NCBI GenBank assembly: GCA_963820395.1
Contig: CAWGAE010000020.1
Location: 372,001-436,000 of the forward strand
Origin: DATFVJ01 sp963820395
GTDB taxonomy: Bacteria; Actinomycetota; Actinomycetes; Streptosporangiales; Streptosporangiaceae
Reading direction: 5' to 3'
DNA: 64,000 bases
Part shown: one piece after another, positions 8,469 through 16,366 of the stretch
Numbering within the stretch: the stretch's first letter is position 1
How the letters are laid out: each line of letters opens with the position of its first letter
Made by a program: the position numbers and the translations under genes
Notes under the pieces: model-generated
Database searches by the model: none
What the model was told of the DNA's origin: nothing
The model's input: only the letters and a program-made list of their open reading frames with translations

Positions 8469-9026
8469 TTAAATCGCGCCCATGGCGATTGCGACTCCAA
8501 CGCCGATTAGGACAGATCCACCCATGAATTCGCCGCCTTCGCCTGTCTTTGCGCCGAGCCGGTTACCAAGCTCCAGGCCGACTAGGGAGAGGCTGACGCC
8601 GACTGCGCCGATCACGATTGCGGCCAGCAGGAGGCTGACGTGGTAGGTGCCGAGGGCGAAACCGACTGCCAGATTGTCGATGCTGAGCGCGATGCCGGTG
8701 ATCAGCAGCCACCCGGTGTGCTGTTTGGCGGCGGCGGCCTGGTGTTGGCTGTCGTCTGTAGTCTGGCTGCGGACGGCCTGGAACAGGGTGTAGATCCCCG
8801 TTGCGATCAGCAGGGTAGCGCCGATCCAGTGCGCCGCGTTGCCGAGAGTGTTGGCGAGGGTGTGGCCCAGCAGAAGACCGAGGATCGGCATGGCGGTCTC
8901 GAACAGTCCGAATATCAGTCCTACCCGAAGGCGTGTCCGCGCGTCGACGCCGGTGACCCCGATGCCGATCGAGGCCGCGAAGTTCGACAGGCCTAAGGAG
9001 AGGGCGATTAGCGGCACGGCGAGCAC
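8469..9026 (-). CDS. mntP: MntP/YtaF-family manganese efflux pump
   Basis: This 185-aa six-helix membrane protein has the internal two-fold repeat of the MntP family. Each repeat starts with a helix carrying a conserved Asp/Asn-centred motif: here LSLGLSNFAASIGIG in repeat 1 and ALSIDNLAVGFALG in repeat 2. The residue usually Asp in repeat 1 is Ser (LSN), while Asp is kept in repeat 2, so metal selectivity may differ. Glycine-rich helix pairs (LLLGHTLANTLG, GLELGNRLG) fit the family. GTG start at 9026. Family members export Mn2+. No yybP-ykoY riboswitch is evident upstream. Confidence 0.8.
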   Translation of the reverse strand: MLAVPLIALSLGLSNFAASIGIGVTGVDARTRLRVGLIFGLFETAMPILGLLLGHTLANTLGNAAHWIGATLLIATGIYTLFQAVRSQTTDDSQHQAAAAKQHTGWLLITGIALSIDNLAVGFALGTYHVSLLLAAIVIGAVGVSLSLVGLELGNRLGAKTGEGGEFMGGSVLIGVGVAIAMGAI

Positions 9027-9543
9027 GGGCCAACGCTACCGATGACCCGGCGAATTGCCGTGATCGACCACGCGACTCATGGCTGACCCGTTGCGCCCGT
9101 GCCCGCATTGCTCTGTTATGTGGCAAGCGGGGGTAGACCTCGCGGGCGAAGACGCGAGCCGCTGACGGATCTCGCCGCCGGGGACCGTGTTGCCAGACAC
9201 CAACCGCATTGCCCGCCGGGTCGCCTGTCATCGCCACCCGCAGGTCACCTTCGGGGTAGGGGTTCCTAGCCACCTCACCCCCGGCGCCGCTGACTTTGGC
9301 AAGGGTCTCATCGATGTCCTGCACGTAGACGTAAGGAACCACGCCAGCCTCGCCGGCGACCGGCAGGTCCGTCATGAAGTGGCCAATAACAAGGCCGGTG
9401 GCGTCCTCGAAAACGTCGGCGCCGTCGCCGCGGACCTTCCAGCCGAACACGGTGCGATAGAACGCCGCCGATCGCCTAGCGTCCCGAGCAGCGATACCCA
9501 GATACGACACACCGCCGGGACGGAAGACCGAGATCTCTCCCAC
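8563..9543 (-). CDS. VOC (glyoxalase-like) protein with run-on C-terminus
   Basis: Residues 8-122 form a complete VOC half-domain: GVSYLGIAARDARRSAAFY at the start and DPAGNAVGVWQHGPR at the end. Such proteins normally stop within a few residues of that end. Here the frame stays open for about 200 more Arg/Pro-rich residues and overlaps the mntP-like gene by 464 bp on the same strand. I infer that the native stop, expected near 9170, has been lost or is missed through a base error. Only the first 125 residues (down to about 9170) should be treated as functional. The substrate is unknown; this family includes glyoxalases, dioxygenases and resistance proteins. Confidence 0.6.
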   Translation of the reverse strand: MGEISVFRPGGVSYLGIAARDARRSAAFYRTVFGWKVRGDGADVFEDATGLVIGHFMTDLPVAGEAGVVPYVYVQDIDETLAKVSGAGGEVARNPYPEGDLRVAMTGDPAGNAVGVWQHGPRRRDPSAARVFAREVYPRLPHNRAMRARAQRVSHESRGRSRQFAGSSVALARARRAANRPLLRPVELRGLDRHRGHRRRRADTPSGRTDIRTVRDRHADPRSSAGPHPRQHSRQRGALDRRYPADRNGDLHPVPGRPQPDYRRQPTPGRRRQTAHRVAADHRHRAQHRQSGSRFRPRHLPRQPPAGRNRDRRSRRQPLPSRPGAW

Positions 9544-9753
9544 GACCGCGATCGTGGCAGGCCAACTCCCTGACGGTCAATCTGCCGCTCCACGCGTGCT
9601 TGACAGAAATAGGAGCGTCAGCCTGACTGCCGACATCGATGTCGGCCGCCGCTCGATGCGCGGTACCGTGGCCTTAGGTGGTCTGTGGCGCTCCTGCCTG
9701 GGGCACAGTCAGTAGCCTCGGTCAGGAGCCCCTGCCTGGATCGTGGACCCGCT

Positions 9754-11088
9754 CTAACCGCCCGAAGCGGCTTGCAGGACGGAGACGGTGTTCGATCCCT
9801 TGTTGGTGACGTAGGCGTGGCGTCCGTTGGGAGCGACGGCGACGACCCATGGGCTGTGACCGACGGGCACCGTCGCTGTCACGTGGTTGTTCGCGGTGTC
9901 GATGACGGACAGGCTGCCGGAGCCGTTGTTGGTGACGTAGGCGTGGCGTCCATCGGGAGCGACAGCGACGCACTGCGGGTTGGCTCCGACCGCAATCGTG
10001 GCGGTCACGGCATCACTACTGGTGTCGATGACTGAGACCGATTTGGCGTCGTAGTCGGTGACGAACGCTTCGCGCCCGTTCGGGTTCACCGCGATGCTGT
10101 GCGGGCTTCGCCCGACGGGAATCTTGGCGATGACGGTGTTGCTGGCCGTGTCGACCACCGAAACCAGGTTGGATTCGTGGTCGGCAACGTACGCGCGCCG
10201 GCTGTCCGGCGTGAACGCCACCCAGTGCGGGTTCGGTGGCACGACGATGATCGTGGTCACCGAGTTGGTGCGCGTGTTGATCACGCTCAGGTCCTGGGAC
10301 CCGTGGTCGGGGACGTACAGGCGCTGGCCGTCCGGGGTGACCGCGGCAGCGTAGGGGTTTCTGCTCACTGGAATGGTGGCCACGACGGTGTTCGTGGCGG
10401 TGTTCATCACTTGCACCGCGGACCCGGTTCCGTCTGCCTCGTTGTAGGTGGTGACATATGCCCGCTGACCGTTCGGCGCGATGGCGACGTATTGCGGCGG
10501 GGCGGACAGGGGTGTCGTCGCGATGACCCGGTTCATCGCGGTGTCGATGACAGAGACGGTGTTGCCGGCGTTGCCGGCGATGTAGACGCGGCGTCCGTCC
10601 GGGGAGACCGCGGCTCCCTGAGGTCCGTTACCGACACTGATGGTTCCACGCACAACCGGTACCGGGAGGCTGGCGCTTAGCCGGACGGTCGATAAGCGGG
10701 GACGGGGGAAGGCGGCAGTTCGGGGTTTTTGCCGGTTTGCTACGACGTGCCAGATTCCGGCGCCGCCGAAGGTCGTGACAAGAATAGTGACGAGCACCGT
10801 CCCGATGACAAGCCGTCGTCGCTTACCCACCGGGCGGCGGCAAGCTTGGAGGAAGCGTCCATGGCCCGGTTCACGACGCGAGTGTGACCTGCCGCGCTCG
10901 AGTTCATGCGTCCCCCGCCGTCTGGCGGGCTGCCCGCGGTGGCCGCCGCGGTACGAGCCGTCACCTCCCGGGCGAGGCAATGCCATCAGCTGGCGTGGGC
11001 GCGGCAAGACCGACCCGAGCCGCTCACCGGTGTCGGCGCCGGTGTGCCCTTGGTGCTGCGTCTGATCGATTTCTTCCCGGCTACGCAC
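9754..11088 (-). CDS. membrane-anchored YVTN-repeat beta-propeller
   Basis: The C-terminal 310 residues contain seven repeats of about 43 residues with the YVTN-family signature (AVAPDGRHAYVTNNGSGSLS, SVIDTANNHVTATVPVG). Seven repeats make one closed propeller. One transmembrane helix lies before it (LVIGTVLVTILVTTFGGAG), so the propeller is extracellular. The first 90 residues are Arg/Gly/Pro-rich and of low confidence; a GTG at 10830 just before the helix is an alternative start. Such proteins are thought to bind surface ligands or proteins. Nothing next to the gene indicates its partner. Confidence 0.75.
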   Translation of the reverse strand: MRSREEIDQTQHQGHTGADTGERLGSVLPRPRQLMALPRPGGDGSYRGGHRGQPARRRGTHELERGRSHSRREPGHGRFLQACRRPVGKRRRLVIGTVLVTILVTTFGGAGIWHVVANRQKPRTAAFPRPRLSTVRLSASLPVPVVRGTISVGNGPQGAAVSPDGRRVYIAGNAGNTVSVIDTAMNRVIATTPLSAPPQYVAIAPNGQRAYVTTYNEADGTGSAVQVMNTATNTVVATIPVSRNPYAAAVTPDGQRLYVPDHGSQDLSVINTRTNSVTTIIVVPPNPHWVAFTPDSRRAYVADHESNLVSVVDTASNTVIAKIPVGRSPHSIAVNPNGREAFVTDYDAKSVSVIDTSSDAVTATIAVGANPQCVAVAPDGRHAYVTNNGSGSLSVIDTANNHVTATVPVGHSPWVVAVAPNGRHAYVTNKGSNTVSVLQAASGG

Positions 11089-11342
11089 ACTGGAAGGCTC
11101 TCATACCACAACCCCGATGCGGAACGATCCGAACGCCTTACTTGACTCGATCATGACACTCTGATTGTCCTCGCAATAGACTAGGCGGGTTTTCTCCGGG
11201 TGCGGTGTTACCCGAACTTACTTGGCCCCAGCGTCCCAATCCGCCGCTTACCTGAGCATTCCCACGAACCGGCACCCGGGTTGCTGGCTACATGCCCTGA
11301 CCAGCGGAAACAAATACTGATGGTAGCCGATCAAGGCCGGGA

Positions 11343-11363
11343 TGGGGCGATCGTCTAGTGGCC
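11343..11363 (+). other. tRNA-Glu-like 5' fragment
   Basis: GGGGCGATCGTCTAGTGGCC (11344-11363) is what the acceptor 5' strand and D-arm of an actinobacterial tRNA-Glu look like (TCGTCTAGTGGCC is the conserved D-arm). No anticodon or T-arm follows. It may be a scar of an old integration or deletion, or chance similarity. Confidence 0.25.
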
Positions 11364-11837
11364 ACTAAGACCATCCCTGTGGTGGCGTTTCCCCAGTTCA
11401 GGACAAGATTTGACCTCAAGATCGAGCAAGTTCGGGTTAACCGAAAAGGTCCGGCGGCTGATGTTTAGATCGGCGCATACCTCAGCGAAAGTGAGGTTGT
11501 CACGGAACCGTTCGGCGGTCCTGTCTGCGGCCATCCGCTGGCAGGTCTTCCTCACGTTGTCGTGCCCGGGGACGGCATGAGTCTGGGCCGGAGTACCGTA
11601 CCGGGCCGACCCAGACGGCAAGATCACCAGCTGAGCCAGCCACCCTCCAGCCGGAAGGACACCACCGGACCCCGCGCGCAACTCTTCCGCAAACAGTCGC
11701 GGTTGTTCCCAGGCGGCGAAGTGGCCGCCTGGTTCGGCTTCGTTGAAGTAGATCAGGTTGTGGTAGGCCTTCTCGGTCCAGCTGCGCGGCGCGTGGACGT
11801 ACTCCTCCGGAGAGTTCAGTGCCGGAGCTGGTCCCAT
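11355..11837 (-). pseudogene. epoxide-hydrolase C-terminal fragment joined to an HTH fragment
   Basis: Codons 9-54 (11813-11675) repeat the last part of the neighbouring epoxide hydrolases, including the catalytic-His segment GGHFAAWEQPRLFAEELR. The frame then leaves the family. Around 11495-11445 it reads LTFAEVCADLNISRRTF, which resembles the helix-turn-helix of excisionase-like proteins of integrative elements. Neither part can be complete. The N-terminal 350 residues of a hydrolase are missing, and no wing follows the HTH. This is a decayed junction between a third hydrolase copy and mobile-element DNA. Confidence 0.6.
11675..11811. repeat. 137-bp direct repeat, copy 1
   Basis: This stretch is nearly identical, with about nine mismatches counted by eye and no gaps, to 13160-13296. 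The latter encodes the C-terminus of the upstream epoxide hydrolase. The spacing is 1485 bp. The repeats bracket one full hydrolase gene, which suggests a tandem duplication followed by partial deletion. Confidence 0.8.
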
Positions 11838-13075
11838 CTAGTGCCCGGCAGGTCACGTCGTGATGTGTGCAGACGTTCGAACACAGTCATCTGGCGGAGC
11901 GATCTGAACGCGGCCCGGAGTTCGGTGGCGAATAGGTTCGGCTCCTCCCAGGCGGCGAAGTGGCCGCCCCTGTCGGCCTCGTGGAAGTAGATGAGGTTGG
12001 GGTAGAGCTTGTCAACCCAGCTGCGCGGGGCTCGGAAGATCTCGCCGGGGAACGTGGTGAAGCCGACCGGGAGTGTGATCTCCGGAGGAGCCTGGCCGAC
12101 CGCGTGAGCTGCGGCCTGTCCGCCCTCCCAGTACGAGCGGGCTGCCGAGGCCCCGGTGCCTGTCAGCCAGTACAGCGTGATGTTGTCGAGGATGTGGTCC
12201 CGGGTGAGATTGCCCGCGGGCTGGCCGTCGAGAAACGCGTGGGAGATCTTGTAGTAGCTGTCGGTGTCGTGGTCGAGCATCCAGGCCGCAAGCGCGACCG
12301 GTGAATCCAGCAGGGCGTAGCCGATCGTCTGCGGCCGCGTGGCCTGCTCCAGGAAGTAGCCGGAGCCGCTCGTCCTGAAGGTGTTGATCGCGGCGAGCGC
12401 GGCGCGTTCCTCCTCGGAGTCCGCGGGCATGCCGCTGACGTTGCCCAGCGCCGCCTGCCTGAGGAAGTTCAGGTGGATGCCGAGCAGCCCCTCGGGTGCC
12501 TGGCCACCCATCGCGTCGGTCACGGCGGCGCCCTGGTCACCGCCCTGGGCGACGTAGCGGGTGTAGCCGAGCCGGTGCATCAGCTCCGCCCAGGTGCGCG
12601 CGACGCGGCCGGGGTCCCAGCCGACCTCGGTCGGCTCGGCGGAGAGGCCGTAGCCGGGCAGCGACGGGATGACAAGATCGAACGCGTCCCCGGCGTCCCC
12701 GCCGTGCGCGGCTGGGTCGGTCAGCGGCCCGGCGACCTCGAGCATCTCTATCACCGAGCCGGGCCAGCCGTGCGTGATGATCAGCGGCAACGCGTTCTCG
12801 TGCCGCGAGGTGACGTGGATGAAGTGGATACCAAGCCCATCGATCTCGGTCATGAACTGCGGGAGCGCGTTCAGCTTCGCCTCGCACGCCCGCCAGTCGT
12901 AGCCTGTGCTCCAGTAGGTCACCAGGTGCTGGATCGTCGCCAGCTGCACGCCCTGCGACCGGTCGGCAACGAGCTCTTTGGGCGGCCAGCGAGTGGCCGC
13001 GATGCGCCGCTGCAGGTCGGCCAGGTCCTCGTCCGGCACGTGGACCTCGAAAGGCCGGATGGTGAGGTCGGTCAT
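11816..13075 (-). CDS. EHN-type epoxide hydrolase, copy 2
   Basis: This 419-aa alpha/beta-hydrolase is preceded by the EHN helical domain (residues 1-110, PFEVHVPDEDLADLQRRIA). It opens epoxides to diols through a covalent Asp ester. The oxyanion motif is ITHGWPGSV, the nucleophile elbow VAQGGDQGAAV (Asp), and the general-base His lies in DRGGHFAAWEEP. In most relatives the elbow is GGDWG; here Trp is Gln, next to the nucleophile. ATG 13075 is chosen over the longer frame because AAGGAGA sits 10-15 bp upstream. It lies 61 bp downstream of a paralogue and the two are probably co-transcribed. Confidence 0.88.
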   Translation of the reverse strand: MTDLTIRPFEVHVPDEDLADLQRRIAATRWPPKELVADRSQGVQLATIQHLVTYWSTGYDWRACEAKLNALPQFMTEIDGLGIHFIHVTSRHENALPLIITHGWPGSVIEMLEVAGPLTDPAAHGGDAGDAFDLVIPSLPGYGLSAEPTEVGWDPGRVARTWAELMHRLGYTRYVAQGGDQGAAVTDAMGGQAPEGLLGIHLNFLRQAALGNVSGMPADSEEERAALAAINTFRTSGSGYFLEQATRPQTIGYALLDSPVALAAWMLDHDTDSYYKISHAFLDGQPAGNLTRDHILDNITLYWLTGTGASAARSYWEGGQAAAHAVGQAPPEITLPVGFTTFPGEIFRAPRSWVDKLYPNLIYFHEADRGGHFAAWEEPNLFATELRAAFRSLRQMTVFERLHTSRRDLPGTRWDQLRH

Positions 13076-13136
13076 GGTCGTGCTGTTCTCCTTGCCCTCC
13101 GCGATAAAGCCGACGGTTTCAGGCCTCGCGCGTCTT

Positions 13137-14354
13137 TCAACGCAATGTGCGGAACGCCACGCGCAACTCTTCCGCAAACAGTTGCGGTTGTTCCCAGGCG
13201 GCGAAGTGGCCACCTTTGTCGGCTTCGTTGAAGTAGATCAGGTTCTGATACGCCTGCTCGGTCCAGCTGCGCGGCGCGTGGACGTACTCCTCCGGAAACA
13301 CCGTGACTGCCGCCGGGAAGGACAGGTCGGCGGCAGCGTAGAAGTTTCCGCCAGCTTGGGCTAGTTGCCAGTACAACCGCGCCGCGGACGTCCCGGTGTT
13401 CGTGAACCAGTAGAGTGAGGTGTTGTCGAGCACGTCGTCGCGCGTGATGGCGCCGAAGGGGTGTCCGGCAAAGAGCTGGGCGAGGTGCTCGTAGCTGGTC
13501 GTGTCGTGGTCAAGGAGCCAGGCCGCGAGGCCGACGGGTGTGTCCGCCAAGCTGTAGCCGATCGTTTGCGGACGCGTGCCCTGGATAACGCCGTATCCGC
13601 AGTGATACGTCGCGAACGCGACTTGTTCATACGCGCGCTTTTCCGCGTCCGAGAGGTCAGCCGGCGCGGGATCGCCGTTGCGGATGTGACCGAGCACGTC
13701 GAGCGGAACCATCTGCGCGAAGTTGACGTGGATGCCGAGCAGCCCTTCGGGCGCCTGGCGCGCCATCGCGGCCGAGATCGCGGTGCCCCAGTCGCCGCCC
13801 TGCGCGACGTAACGCGTATATCCGAGTCGTTCCATCAGCACCGCCCACGCGCGTGCGATGCGGTCAGGGCCCCAGCCGGTGGCGGCGGGCTTGCCCGAGA
13901 ACCCGTAGCCCGGTAGCGACGGAATCACCACATCGAAGGCGTCTGAGGCGCGCCCGCCGTGTTGGGTGGGATTGGTGAGCGGCTCGATGATCTTCAGCTG
14001 CTCGATGATCGAGCCGGGCCAGCCATGCGAGACGATCAGTGGCAGCGCGTTCTGCTGAGGCGACCGGACGTGGATGAAATGGACGTCGAGTCCGTCGATG
14101 CTGGTGATGAACTGTGCGAGCGTATTCAGCTTCGCCTCGCATCTGCGCCAGTCGTATTCGGTTGCCCAATAGTTCGCGAGGTCTTGCACCGTCGCGAGCT
14201 GCACGCCCTGTGACTGACCGTCGACAGGCTCCCGCTCGGGCGGCCGCCACGCCGCGATCCGTCGCCGAAGGTCGGCGATCGCCTCTTCGGCGATATCGAC
14301 ATGGAACGCCCGAACGGCTGGACTCGCGTTCAGGGCAGCGGTGTCGATGCTCAT
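13137..14354 (-). CDS. EHN-type epoxide hydrolase, copy 1
   Basis: This is a 405-aa paralogue of the next gene with the same layout. The EHN domain starts AFHVDIAEEAIADLRRR. The oxyanion motif is VSHGWPGSI, the nucleophile elbow VAQGGDWGTAI with the usual Trp, and the catalytic His lies in DKGGHFAAWEQP. ATG 14354 has GAAGGGA about 10 bp upstream, so the first 14 codons of the longer frame are left out. Related enzymes detoxify xenobiotic or lipid epoxides, or act in secondary metabolism. No biosynthetic partner is seen here. It lies next to a tRNA-Ile remnant, in accessory DNA. Confidence 0.9.
   Translation of the reverse strand: MSIDTAALNASPAVRAFHVDIAEEAIADLRRRIAAWRPPEREPVDGQSQGVQLATVQDLANYWATEYDWRRCEAKLNTLAQFITSIDGLDVHFIHVRSPQQNALPLIVSHGWPGSIIEQLKIIEPLTNPTQHGGRASDAFDVVIPSLPGYGFSGKPAATGWGPDRIARAWAVLMERLGYTRYVAQGGDWGTAISAAMARQAPEGLLGIHVNFAQMVPLDVLGHIRNGDPAPADLSDAEKRAYEQVAFATYHCGYGVIQGTRPQTIGYSLADTPVGLAAWLLDHDTTSYEHLAQLFAGHPFGAITRDDVLDNTSLYWFTNTGTSAARLYWQLAQAGGNFYAAADLSFPAAVTVFPEEYVHAPRSWTEQAYQNLIYFNEADKGGHFAAWEQPQLFAEELRVAFRTLR
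13160..13296. repeat. 137-bp direct repeat, copy 2
   Basis: This is the source-like copy, inside the 3' end of the epoxide hydrolase at 13137-14354. Its partner is 11675-11811 in the same orientation. Confidence 0.8.
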
Positions 14355-14515
14355 GATCCGTGTCCCTTCCCGCGTGCCGGAAACCAGACCAATCATCAGC
14401 CGTGCCGACAGCGCCTCGCAACCCGCAGCCCGCGTGGTTCGTCCAGCGGCGAGATCACGATGCCGGGGCGAGTAACCGCGCTGAAGTGGCTGGGCCAGAG
14501 CTGGGAGGTTGCGGG

Positions 14516-14559
14516 TGGGCCTGCGTGGACTTGAACCACGGACCTCTTCCTTATCAGGG
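14516..14559 (-). other. 3' half of a tRNA-Ile(GAT), probable attachment-site remnant
   Basis: On the minus strand the sequence reads from the anticodon loop CTGATAA through GGAAG (stem), AGGTC (variable loop), CGTGG-TTCAAGT-CCACG (T-arm) and CAGGCCC to the discriminator A. All spacings are those of a real tRNA. The 5' half (acceptor strand, D-arm, 5' anticodon stem) is absent; GGAAC stands where CTTCC would be needed. Identity starting at the anticodon loop and running to the 3' end is the classic core left by tyrosine-integrase elements in tRNA genes. A C-terminal integrase fragment lies 740 bp away. Confidence 0.75.
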
Positions 14560-14654
14560 TTCCTCCGCGATCAGCGTGACTTGCGGGAGCCGAGGTCAGG
14601 GTGAGTGCTGGCCTGTCCGCGAGTGACCATGACAGACTCCGGTGGGCCGCCCGA

Positions 14655-14855
14655 TCACGGGGATGGAACGTGCAGGACTTCCTCCATGTAGCGACCCGCG
14701 GCCTCCGATGCCTCATCCGGCGTGCTCCCGTGCTCGCGCGCGTCCATGTAGGCGGCATACCAGTCCCACCAGTTGTGCGGGGCGTGGGTCTTCTCGTAAG
14801 GGTCGTGATGCTCGGCCGTTTCATGCAGCAGGCGGGCCAGGGAAGCGACGTCCAT
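14655..14855 (-). CDS. small conserved protein downstream of VOC gene, 66 aa
   Basis: This is a short acidic/aromatic protein with motifs LARLLHETAEHHDPYEKT and NNW-like HNWWDWYAAYMDAREHG, followed by a helix SEAAGRYMEEV. It resembles small proteins or C-terminal appendages that often accompany VOC (bleomycin-resistance-like) proteins in actinomycetes. Its function is unknown. GGAGG lies 7 bp before ATG 14855. Its start is 2 bp past the VOC stop codon, so they form one operon. Confidence 0.75.
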   Translation of the reverse strand: MDVASLARLLHETAEHHDPYEKTHAPHNWWDWYAAYMDAREHGSTPDEASEAAGRYMEEVLHVPSP

Positions 14856-14857
14856 GG

Positions 14858-15313
14858 TCAGTCCTCCCACTCCCGGCCCGGAAGCCGCGTCTTGATCTCC
14901 TGGAGCAGCCACCCGTTGCCACCGGGATCGCTGAACGAGGCATAGGTCTGGTAGGAGCGGCCTTGCGGGTCCGGGTGCCCCCCAGCGAGGTGGAACACCT
15001 CGCTGACCTCGACGCCGCGGCTGATGAGGTCCGCACGCGCCGCGTCGATGTCGCCGACGGCCAGCAGCAAGCGCTGAACGGAGCCGGGCTGGTCTGTGGT
15101 GAGGCCCTTGCCGAAGGCGATCGAGCACGCCGAGTGGGTGGGCGTCAGCTGGACCGCCCGGAAGGCGTCGCCGACGACGATGTCCGCGTCCATCCGCCAG
15201 CCGAGGCTCTGGTAGAAGCCTTTTGCCCGATCGACATCGGTGACGGGCAACGTCAGTTCGGCACCGGGCCGACCCGCCCCCTTACCTGTATCCGGCCCGC
15301 GAGGCGGCGTCAT
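14858..15313 (-). CDS. VOC (glyoxalase/bleomycin-resistance-like) protein, N-terminus altered
   Basis: Most of a VOC domain is present: LTLPVTDVDRAKGFYQSLGW, FGKGLTTDQPGS and FSDPGGNGWLLQEIKTRLPG. Relatives begin four to six residues before LTLPV with a short beta strand. Here that end is replaced by a Pro/Gly/Arg-rich stretch that lies antisense to an integrase fragment. The break is near 15260-15295. ATG 15313 is the nearest start and lacks a good ribosome site, so expression and function are uncertain. Confidence 0.65.
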   Translation of the reverse strand: MTPPRGPDTGKGAGRPGAELTLPVTDVDRAKGFYQSLGWRMDADIVVGDAFRAVQLTPTHSACSIAFGKGLTTDQPGSVQRLLLAVGDIDAARADLISRGVEVSEVFHLAGGHPDPQGRSYQTYASFSDPGGNGWLLQEIKTRLPGREWED

Positions 15314-15614
15314 CGCGGAGTGGGCGTACCTGGAGGTATTCCACCAAGCGCGCAAGAAGGCGCTAACTGGCCAAGAGGCCGCGACGCCGCTTGTTGGCAG
15401 GCCGTACGATCTGCGGCACGCCGCGGTTTCGACGTGGCTTAACGCTGGTGTCCCCGCGCCGCAGGTTGCCGAATGGGCGGGGCACAGCGTGGACGTGCTC
15501 CTGCGCGTCTACGCCAAGTGCATTGCAGGACAGCGAGGCGAGGCACAGAGGCGAATCGAGGAAGCCATGCTGCCTGACGACGACCCCGATGAAGGAGCAA
15601 GCGCCTCCGACTAG
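15294..15614 (+). pseudogene. tyrosine recombinase (phage/ICE integrase), C-terminal fragment
   Basis: About 105 codons match the end of actinobacterial integrases: GRPYDLRHAAVSTWLNAG carries the catalytic Arg-x-x-His, VAEWAGHSVDVLLRVYAKC the second His/Trp position and the nucleophile Tyr. The N-terminal SAM-like and core domains are missing because the sequence switches to VOC-gene DNA before 15294. The fragment points toward tRNA-Ser, 135 bp downstream. That is the normal position of an integrase beside its tRNA target. It is inactive and a remnant. Confidence 0.8.
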
Positions 15615-15748
15615 GGGCGCGAAAACTTCAGCACGTATTCAGCACGGCCAACCGTAGACGACCGGACCAAACCAGACACAGCCAGACGGCAGCACAACGG
15701 CCCCTGTCAGCATCACTGCTGCTCAGAGGCCGTTTGCACTGCTCCGGG

Positions 15749-15837
15749 CGGAGGGCGTGGGATTCGAACCCACGAGGACCGTCACCGGCCCTAGCGGTTT
15801 TCAAGACCGCCGCCATCGTCCACTAGGCGAGCCCTCC
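15749..15837 (-). tRNA. tRNA-Ser(TGA)
   Basis: This is an 89-nt class II tRNA. The acceptor GGAGGGC pairs with GCCCTCC, followed by discriminator G. The anticodon loop reads CTTGAAA (anticodon TGA), the variable arm is long, and the T-arm is CGTGG-GTTCGAATC-CCACG. CCA is not encoded. Confidence 0.95.
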
Positions 15838-16366
15838 CTCCATGCTGCGGACTCTTCCGGACCCTAGGCCACGAATGCCAGCCTGGTCCGACGCTGGTCC
15901 GCAGATCCAACCACCAGGCCAGCGCCCGCGCGGTCGGCACTACCCAGCCTCTCATACCTGGTCGTCCTCCAAACGCGGCCAGGACGCGCTGACCGGAGCC
16001 TGATAGCGGCTGCGCGCTCGGCTCGCGGGCCAGCGAAGCGTTGACGTGACTCGTTGCCGGTCGACGCTCAGCGCTGTTTTCCACGGTCAGCCTGTAGGCA
16101 CTCACCTTCCCGATGACGCTCGGCTACGGCTTACCTGCTCAGTGACCGCTACCGTCGTGAAGTCGATCGGTGAGACGCCGGACGGACACACGTTGGCTCG
16201 GGTCCTGTTGAAGGTGCCGACAGGCACCAGGATCCCGGCGGCGTTCTTCAGCCACGCCTCGTAAAGCCGTCCGTCGTCGACGACGACGACGACGCCGCAC
16301 GGTAAGCGGCGCCCAGAGCTTGAAGGCGCCTTGGGCCATCGCCAATGAGAAGCGAGTCAGCGGCTG
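15838..16366. other. 529 bp without a supported gene
   Basis: Only short Arg-rich frames are open here. A CGTCGTCGACGACGACGACG run lies at 16270-16295. This is the region upstream of tRNA-Ser, so it should contain that gene's promoter, but no clear -35/-10 pair stands out. Confidence 0.4.

Noticed and set aside
9027..9180. yybP-ykoY manganese riboswitch upstream of the mntP-like gene
   Set aside because: I could not find the conserved loop sequences or paired stems in the region; it is also largely within the VOC gene's run-on frame.
15696..15734. AACGGCC/GGCCGTT inverted repeat between integrase fragment and tRNA-Ser
   Set aside because: It may be an att-arm or terminator, but the 7-bp arms and 25-nt loop are too weak to annotate.
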